From JADDRA01 sp035553895 (lineage in GTDB: Bacteria > Actinomycetota > Acidimicrobiia > Acidimicrobiales > CADCSY01): a DNA stretch of 10,968 bases. The notes beneath the pieces were generated by a model that saw only the letters and a program-made list of their open reading frames with translations, did not search any database and was not told where the DNA came from. Positions 7,060 through 10,968 of this stretch are shown here, one piece after another; positions within the stretch are counted from its first letter, which is position 1, and each line of letters begins with the position of its first letter. The stretch spans positions 1 through 10,968 of the forward strand of contig DATMJI010000149.1 of NCBI GenBank assembly GCA_035553895.1, written 5' to 3'. Both the position numbers and the translations under genes were made by a program.

Positions 7060-7740
7060 TCACGGCGGTGACCGGCCGGCTTCCTTCGCCCCGAGGTGGA
7101 GCAGCACGGCCTTGACCCTCTTGTTGACGTTCAGTTCCTCCGAAAGGCCGAGCTTCGAGAAAATCGAGTTGATGTGCTTCTCGACCGCCCGCTCGCTCAG
7201 GACGAGGGTGGCGGCGATGGCGGAGTTGTTCTTGCCCTGGGCCATCTCCGACAGGGTCTCTCGCTCCCTCGGCGTGAGCCGGTCGAGGTCGGAACGGGAC
7301 GCCCGGCTGCCGGCGACGAGCGCCTCGACCACCTTCGGATCAATGAACGATCCACCGGCGGCCACCTCCCGGATGGCCGACACCAGCTCCTCCACGTCGG
7401 CGACCCGTTCCTTGAGCAGATAGGCACGACCCTCGCTACCCCCCTCCAGGAGGCTGAGGGCGTAAGCCGGGCTGGCGTACTGGGTGAGCACCACCACCCC
7501 GATCCCTGGCCGGGCGGTCCGGAGGTGGGCGGCGGCCCTGATCCCCTCGTCGGTTCCGGTGGGCGGCATGCGGATGTCGGTCAGAACCACGTCGGGCTGC
7601 TCCGCTTCGACCAGCCGCAGCAGTGAGTCGTAGTCCTCGCAGGTGCCGACCAGCTCCAGGCCCTCCTGTACCCTGATGATGCTTGCGATCCCCTCTCGCA
7701 ATAGCGCATTGTCCTCCGCCAGCACGACCCGGATGGCCAC
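7060..7740 (-). CDS. NarL/FixJ-family response regulator with LuxR helix-turn-helix
   Basis: Two-component transcription factor, 226 aa from the GTG at 7740 (begins VAIRVVLAEDNALLREG). In the receiver domain, Glu9/Asp10 form the acidic pocket, the phosphoacceptor is Asp55 in VVLTDIRMPP, the switch is Thr86 in VVVLTQYAS and the conserved Lys110 is in YLLKERVAD. The LuxR-type HTH occupies about 155-199, from LTPRERETLSEMAQGK to SIFSKLGL with the recognition helix SERAVEKHINSI, followed by a short basic tail. The start was set where the receiver strand begins. In-frame upstream starts (GTG 7749, TTG 7857) would add an atypical low-complexity leader. No clear ribosome binding site is visible, so a leaderless transcript is possible. 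The 165-base gap upstream (7741-7905), which shows only a short GGTGGCCACC palindrome at 7807-7816, may hold its promoter. Likely partner: the convergent kinase or the second kinase. Confidence 0.92.
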   Translation of the reverse strand: MAIRVVLAEDNALLREGIASIIRVQEGLELVGTCEDYDSLLRLVEAEQPDVVLTDIRMPPTGTDEGIRAAAHLRTARPGIGVVVLTQYASPAYALSLLEGGSEGRAYLLKERVADVEELVSAIREVAAGGSFIDPKVVEALVAGSRASRSDLDRLTPRERETLSEMAQGKNNSAIAATLVLSERAVEKHINSIFSKLGLSEELNVNKRVKAVLLHLGAKEAGRSPP

Positions 7741-7905
7741 GGTCGACACCGTAGCGACCGCCGGTAGCTCCGCTGCTCCGGGGCCCGTAGCGACGAAAAC
7801 CAGGGTGGTGGCCACCGGTGACCTGGCCCGTCGAAATGCGGAACGGAGGGTGAACAAGGCGTGGTTGTCCCCTGGGAGGTGGCGTCGGCTCCGTCCCCCG
7901 AAAGC

Positions 7906-8487
7906 TCAATCCTCTACCGAATACTGGTGCCCGCTCCTACAGCGGTCCTTCTCGAAGGCTGCAGGCGCGCTCTCCATGGGTGTCTCGGTTCCATGGGAGA
8001 GATAATGCAAGCTGAAGCTTTCGCCTTCACTGCCCCTCCCATGGATGACGACGTTGAAGGTGGCGGTCGATGCGCCGCCACGGCCGGTGGACGTCCCTGT
8101 TGCCGTGATCTTCCCTACGTACTCGCTGCCGTCCCGGGCTCGCCATTCCACCGGGACGGGGTGATCGTGATCATCGGTGGGGACATCTTCCAGGCGCGTC
8201 ACCTCAACCGGCAAAGCCTGGAACGATCCCGTCTGCGTGGACGACGTCGAGCCAGATTCCGAAGTGCGGGACGTCTCATGGTAGATCACGGTGATGGCGA
8301 AGTAGTTCGGATCAGGCGCGCACGGAAGCGGCCGAACGGTGAACTCCATGGCCCCTTGGGTCGTCACGGCGGGCTCGGCAGCAGCGACGCCCGTAGCCGT
8401 GAGGGATGCCGTTGTCGCGAGCAGCGCCACGAGCATCCGGCCACTCCATGGGGAAGAAGCGAGGATTATCCTCCAACCTGTCTGCAT
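7906..8487 (-). CDS. Secreted protein of unknown function
   Basis: 193-aa protein predicted to be exported. The N-terminus MQTGWRIILASSPWSGR is basic. A hydrophobic core follows at 18-34, and AAA at 35-37 before Glu38 fits a signal peptidase I site. The mature part is rich in Ser, Thr and Gly, with several stretches of alternating beta-like character (for example ATFNVVIHGRGSEGESF). It has two cysteines, Cys56 in PLPCAPDP and Cys183 near the end in KDRCRSG, which could pair as a disulfide. No catalytic motif is visible. The FNVVIHG...FSLHYLSHG...FEKDRC pattern loosely recalls secreted hypothetical proteins of actinobacteria; this is an impression, not a search result. The start at 8487 is supported by AAAGGA six bases upstream. 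It lies upstream of the two response regulators on the same strand and divergent from the small membrane protein gene. Confidence 0.75.
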   Translation of the reverse strand: MQTGWRIILASSPWSGRMLVALLATTASLTATGVAAAEPAVTTQGAMEFTVRPLPCAPDPNYFAITVIYHETSRTSESGSTSSTQTGSFQALPVEVTRLEDVPTDDHDHPVPVEWRARDGSEYVGKITATGTSTGRGGASTATFNVVIHGRGSEGESFSLHYLSHGTETPMESAPAAFEKDRCRSGHQYSVED

Positions 8488-8493
8488 CTTCGT

Positions 8494-8499
8494 TCCTTT
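8494..8499 (-). promoter_or_regulatory. Ribosome binding site of the secreted-protein gene
   Basis: On the minus strand this reads AAAGGA, six bases before the ATG at 8487. It decides the start: the open frame extends 124 codons further upstream, but that stretch crosses the repeat-rich spacer and does not look like protein. Confidence 0.65.
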
Positions 8500-8532
8500 C
8501 TTTGGCCTGACAATGGTCGAGGTCGAGTTTTT

Positions 8533-8547
8533 GGGACAACATGTCCC
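8533..8547. repeat. Perfect 6-3-6 palindrome, possible operator
   Basis: GGGACA, a three-base spacer ACA, then TGTCCC: a perfect dyad of the size bound by a dimeric regulator. It lies 46 bases upstream of the secreted-protein ATG. On the minus strand it overlaps a weak promoter-like pair, TTGTCC then CATTGT 18 bases later. GGGAC/GTCCC units recur at 8565-8569, 8621-8624 (partial), 8661-8665 and 8683-8687, so the spacer may hold several copies of one half-site. The operator role is inferred. Confidence 0.4.
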
Positions 8548-8551
8548 GCTG

Positions 8552-8678
8552 TCTTGAGGCACTCGTCCCGGATGGCCCGGGAGATCCCGCGGGTCTCGGT
8601 ATGACTCTGGAGCATCGTCGGGACTGCGAGCGCAGTCGCCGCCGGTCTCCCGACCTGGCCGGGACACGTGCCTCATGA
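8552..8678. repeat. 35-base imperfect inverted repeat around a 57-base centre
   Basis: The left arm (8552-8586) matches the reverse complement of the right arm (8644-8678) at 26 of 35 positions. The matching runs include TGAGGCAC (8 bases), GTCCCGG (7) and CGGGAGA (7). The centre (8587-8643) holds a further small hairpin, and CCCGCGGG (8586-8593) straddles the inner edge of the left arm. The 127-base unit sits between two divergent genes. It could be a multi-site operator, a structured leader of the + strand transcript or a decayed miniature inverted-repeat element. No flanking target-site duplication was identified. Confidence 0.55.
8622..8637. repeat. Short perfect hairpin inside the larger inverted repeat
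   Basis: GACTGC, loop GAGC, GCAGTC: a six-base perfect stem with a four-base loop. There is no T-run after it on either strand, so it is not a standard intrinsic terminator. It lies within the centre of the larger dyad and could form the tip of a branched structure. Confidence 0.45.
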
Positions 8679-8731
8679 CTTTGGGACTCCGCGTCCACGA
8701 TCCTCCTCCAACCACAACACACCGCTCGGAC

Positions 8732-8737
8732 AGGAGG
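8732..8737 (+). promoter_or_regulatory. Strong ribosome binding site of the small membrane protein
   Basis: AGGAGG lies six bases before the ATG at 8744. It fixes the start there instead of the in-frame ATG at 8675, which lies inside the right arm of the inverted repeat and would add an unlikely proline- and threonine-rich leader. Confidence 0.75.
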
Positions 8738-8743
8738 AAGCCG

Positions 8744-9004
8744 ATGTCTCTCATCGCCATTGCCGTGGGGCTCGTCATGGGACTGAGCCAACCGCTCAAG
8801 AGGGCGGTCGCTGCCGCTGCCGCCGTCTGGTTGGTGACCACGGTGTATCTCGCGTTCATTGCCGGACCCGAGGCCGGCCAGGACCCTTCGGCCCATGCGG
8901 TGACGACTGAGTTCTGGGTGGTTCAGGCGGCCTTTCTCTTGGCTGCCCTTGCAGCCGCCTGGGGCGCTTCACGGCTCCCCGCCCGTCGAACGGGCGATTC
9001 CTAG
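8744..9004 (+). CDS. Small membrane protein of unknown function
   Basis: 86-aa hydrophobic protein, not recognised. A short hydrophobic N-terminus (MSLIAIAVGLVMGLSQ) is followed by a basic LKR and two clear membrane helices, at about 20-40 (AVAAAAAVWLVTTVYLAFIAG) and 54-74 (FWVVQAAFLLAALAAAWGAS). The C-terminal tail is basic (RLPARRTGDS), suggesting a cytoplasmic end. The acidic loop GPEAGQDPSAH would lie outside. There is no enzyme motif. It has the best ribosome binding site in this part of the window, starts the rightward transcript after the repeat-rich spacer and stops 51 bases before the second sensor kinase. It may therefore be a membrane accessory of that kinase, or simply be co-transcribed with it. 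That link is inference from position only. Confidence 0.75.
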   Translation: MSLIAIAVGLVMGLSQPLKRAVAAAAAVWLVTTVYLAFIAGPEAGQDPSAHAVTTEFWVVQAAFLLAALAAAWGASRLPARRTGDS

Positions 9005-9055
9005 CCAGTCGTCTACGCCATGCTGAGAAGCAGCGGATCGGCTTCGGGAGCGCAG

Positions 9056-10968
9056 ATGAGCACCACAGCCAGCACTCGGTTGGCGAAGACGGGGGGAGCC
9101 CTGGCGGTCGTGTTGGCCACCGGGGCGCTCGTCCTGCACATGGTCGATGGCGGATCCCTCGATACTTACTGGCGCGCGCACGCACTGAACGGTGTGCTCT
9201 ACGGCTGTCTCGGGTCCTACATCGCCGCCCGCCGTCCCGCCCAGCGCCTGGGCTGGCTCCTCGTGGTCGCCGGAGTGGGCTACGCCTTCACGTCGTTTTC
9301 CAGCCACTACGGACTTCCGGTCGACTCCGCGCCCTACCGGCGACCGTTGGCTCCGATCGTCGTGTGGGTGGGCGCGTGGAGCTGGGCGTTGTCGCTCGGG
9401 CTTGCCACCAACTTCGTGTTGCTGCTCTTTCCGGACGGGCACCTGCCGTCGCGGCGGTGGTGGCCGGCGGGAGTGGTCGCTGCCACCGGCACATCCGTCA
9501 TGGTGGCCGTCCTCGCTGTCCACGCGTGGGGGCTGGGGCCCGAGAGCCCCGAGCCGGATGGCGAGCTCCTGGCCCGCTATCTGCCCATCGGCAGCCGCAT
9601 GCTCCTCGTCGGCGCCGTCCTCGCTGCAGGGTCTCTGGTGGTGCGCTACGCCAAGGCATCCGGTCGCCAGCGCGTACAGGTGCAAGCGGTGACGATTGCC
9701 GGGATCGGGGTCGCAGTGGGCACGTTGCTGAGCTGGACGACGAGCGCCGAACCGCTCGATCAGCTGACCGGCCCACTCGCCGTTGGCGCCATGGCCTTTG
9801 CGCTGATTCGCCACCGCCTCTACGACATCAACGTGGTGGTCAATCGCACCCTTTTCTACGCCGGTCTCTCCGCCGGCGTGGCCGGTACCTATGCCGCCAC
9901 GGTCGGTGTCCTGAGCCTCCTCGGAACACGCTCCGAACTCGCTCCACCCGTCGTCGGGAGCGTGGCGGTGGCGTTGGTCTTCGCCCCCTTGCGGGACCGG
10001 CTTCAGCACGCCGTGAACCGATTGCTCTACGGCGACCGTCACGACCCCTTCTCCGCCATTGAGCGGCTGGGACAGCGTCTACAAGTATCTCTCGCTCCCG
10101 ATGCCATCCTCTCAGCGGTCGTCGACGTGGTCGCAGGGGCACTGCGCGTGCCAGGAGTCACCTTGCAAACCCGCTCGGGCGACGGGTTCGTGGATGCCGC
10201 CAGCCATGGCCACTCGCAAGCCCTGGCCGGGTCATCCGAGGTCGTGCTTCTCGTCTATCAAGGCGAGCTCATCGGCCGGCTGTTGATCTGGCCTCGCCCG
10301 CCCGATCAGGCGCTAGGGCGCCCGGACCGACGGCTGGTCGAGGGCCTGGCGCATCAGATTGCCGCCGTGGCCCACGCCGCTTCGCTGGCCACAGAACTGC
10401 AACGTTCCCGTGAGCGGCTTGTGACTGCCCGGGAGGAAGAGCGCCGTCGCATCCGGCGTGACCTGCACGACGGGCTCGGTGCCCGGCTGTCAGGGGTGGT
10501 GCTGGGACTACAGGCGAGTCGGAATCTGATCGCCTGGGACACCCAGCGGGTGGGCCAGCTGCTCGACGAGTTGTGCAACGACACGCAGGAGGCGATCGCC
10601 GACATTCGTCGTCTCGTCTACCAGCTGCGCCCGCCGGCTCTGGACGAGCTCGGCCTCCTCGCCGCCATTCGCCAACATGCCGCCTCCCTCGATAGTGGGC
10701 GCGCGGGCGGTGCCGAGGCACCTCTTGCCGTCACGGTGGAGGCTCCGGCCGACCTCGGTGCTCTTCCGGCCGCCGTGGAGGTCGCCGTCTACTGGGTGGC
10801 GGTGCAGGCGCTCACCAATGTGGTGCGCCACGCCGGCGCCAGCACCTGTCGCCTCCACATCGCCCGTGGAGCAGCGGTCGAGCTTGAGGTCCTCGACGAC
10901 GGACGGGGTTTGCGTCCCGGCTGGCAGGCAGGCGTGGGGCTCTCCTCGATGCGGGAGCGGGTGGGGGA
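9056..10968 (+). CDS. Membrane-bound sensor histidine kinase (3' end outside window)
   Basis: NarL-family sensor kinase, 637 codons visible and open at the window edge. Several membrane helices fill about 10-300, with the motifs YIAARRPAQRLGWLLVVAG and LLLFPDGHLPSRRWW and the segment INVVVNRTLFYAGLSAG. AVNRLLYGDRHDP then leads to a weak GAF-like region (about 335-445) and a coiled coil. His471 in RRDLHDGLGARLSG is the HisKA_3 phosphoacceptor. The HATPase domain has Asn588 in ALTNVVRHAG and Asp615 in DDGRGL; the final glycine loop begins (GVGLSSMRERVG) where the window ends. The ATG at 9056 has GGGAG five bases before its upstream edge; an in-frame ATG at 9020 is the alternative. It shares its overall layout with the split kinase at 4353-6538 and shows that this architecture is normally one polypeptide. 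A partner regulator may lie just beyond the window; otherwise the regulator at 7060-7740 is a candidate. Confidence 0.93.
   Translation, partial: MSTTASTRLAKTGGALAVVLATGALVLHMVDGGSLDTYWRAHALNGVLYGCLGSYIAARRPAQRLGWLLVVAGVGYAFTSFSSHYGLPVDSAPYRRPLAPIVVWVGAWSWALSLGLATNFVLLLFPDGHLPSRRWWPAGVVAATGTSVMVAVLAVHAWGLGPESPEPDGELLARYLPIGSRMLLVGAVLAAGSLVVRYAKASGRQRVQVQAVTIAGIGVAVGTLLSWTTSAEPLDQLTGPLAVGAMAFALIRHRLYDINVVVNRTLFYAGLSAGVAGTYAATVGVLSLLGTRSELAPPVVGSVAVALVFAPLRDRLQHAVNRLLYGDRHDPFSAIERLGQRLQVSLAPDAILSAVVDVVAGALRVPGVTLQTRSGDGFVDAASHGHSQALAGSSEVVLLVYQGELIGRLLIWPRPPDQALGRPDRRLVEGLAHQIAAVAHAASLATELQRSRERLVTAREEERRRIRRDLHDGLGARLSGVVLGLQASRNLIAWDTQRVGQLLDELCNDTQEAIADIRRLVYQLRPPALDELGLLAAIRQHAASLDSGRAGGAEAPLAVTVEAPADLGALPAAVEVAVYWVAVQALTNVVRHAGASTCRLHIARGAAVELEVLDDGRGLRPGWQAGVGLSSMRERVG

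Noticed and set aside
7807..7816. GGTGGCCACC palindrome upstream of the LuxR-type regulator
   Set aside because: A 10-base GC-rich palindrome is easily found by chance at this composition, and no second copy or promoter context supports it.
7861..8604. Plus-strand open frame of 247 codons opposite the secreted-protein gene
   Set aside because: The minus strand has a signal peptide, signal peptidase site and ribosome binding site. The plus frame is Arg- and Gly-rich, has no such support and runs into the inverted repeat.
8488..8859. N-terminal extension of the secreted-protein frame
   Set aside because: It crosses the dyad-rich spacer and the start of the divergent gene and reads as low-quality protein. 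The ATG at 8487 has a good ribosome binding site and begins a signal peptide.
9364..10062. Plus-strand open frame of 232 codons inside the second kinase
   Set aside because: Arg-rich shadow in another frame; the kinase frame is continuous from 9056 to the window end with all catalytic motifs.

Overview
The window is very GC-rich, and its genes mostly use G or C at third codon positions. Its protein families are typical of high-GC Gram-positive bacteria: GAF-type HisKA_3/HATPase sensor kinases with multi-pass membrane N-termini, NarL/LuxR response regulators, and MacB/FtsX-type ABC exporters. An actinomycetotal (actinobacterial) chromosome is the best guess. Family or genus cannot be fixed from the sequence. 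No tRNA, rRNA, CRISPR array, transposase or phage gene was seen. Two genes are cut by the window edges.

Left block (1-6538, + strand) looks like one operon. It starts inside a response regulator fused to a class III nucleotide cyclase. An ABC ATPase follows with a 4-base ATGA overlap, then a long FtsX-like permease, a possible 61-residue protein joined to both neighbours by ATGA overlaps, and a membrane sensor histidine kinase. The kinase is broken into two overlapping reading frames (4353-5213 and 5195-6538) by what looks like a single missing base. Sensing, cyclic-nucleotide synthesis and an export or envelope ABC transporter therefore sit in one transcript.

Middle block (6575-8487, - strand) converges on the kinase. 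In transcription order it has a secreted protein of unknown function (8487-7906), a complete NarL-type response regulator with a LuxR helix-turn-helix (7740-7060), and a stand-alone receiver-domain protein (about 7036-6575). The two regulators are plausible partners of the convergent kinase. The cyclase N-terminus and the complete regulator are clearly related (19 of 33 identical residues across the end of the receiver domain), so the cyclase probably arose from the same NarL-type regulator.

Right block (8744-10968, + strand) has a small membrane protein and then a second membrane sensor kinase of the same layout as the first, running off the right edge. Between the divergent secreted-protein and small-membrane-protein genes lies a 256-base spacer (8488-8743). 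It is dense in dyad symmetry: a 35-base imperfect inverted repeat around a 57-base centre, a perfect 6-3-6 palindrome and a short hairpin. This is the most conspicuous non-coding structure in the window.
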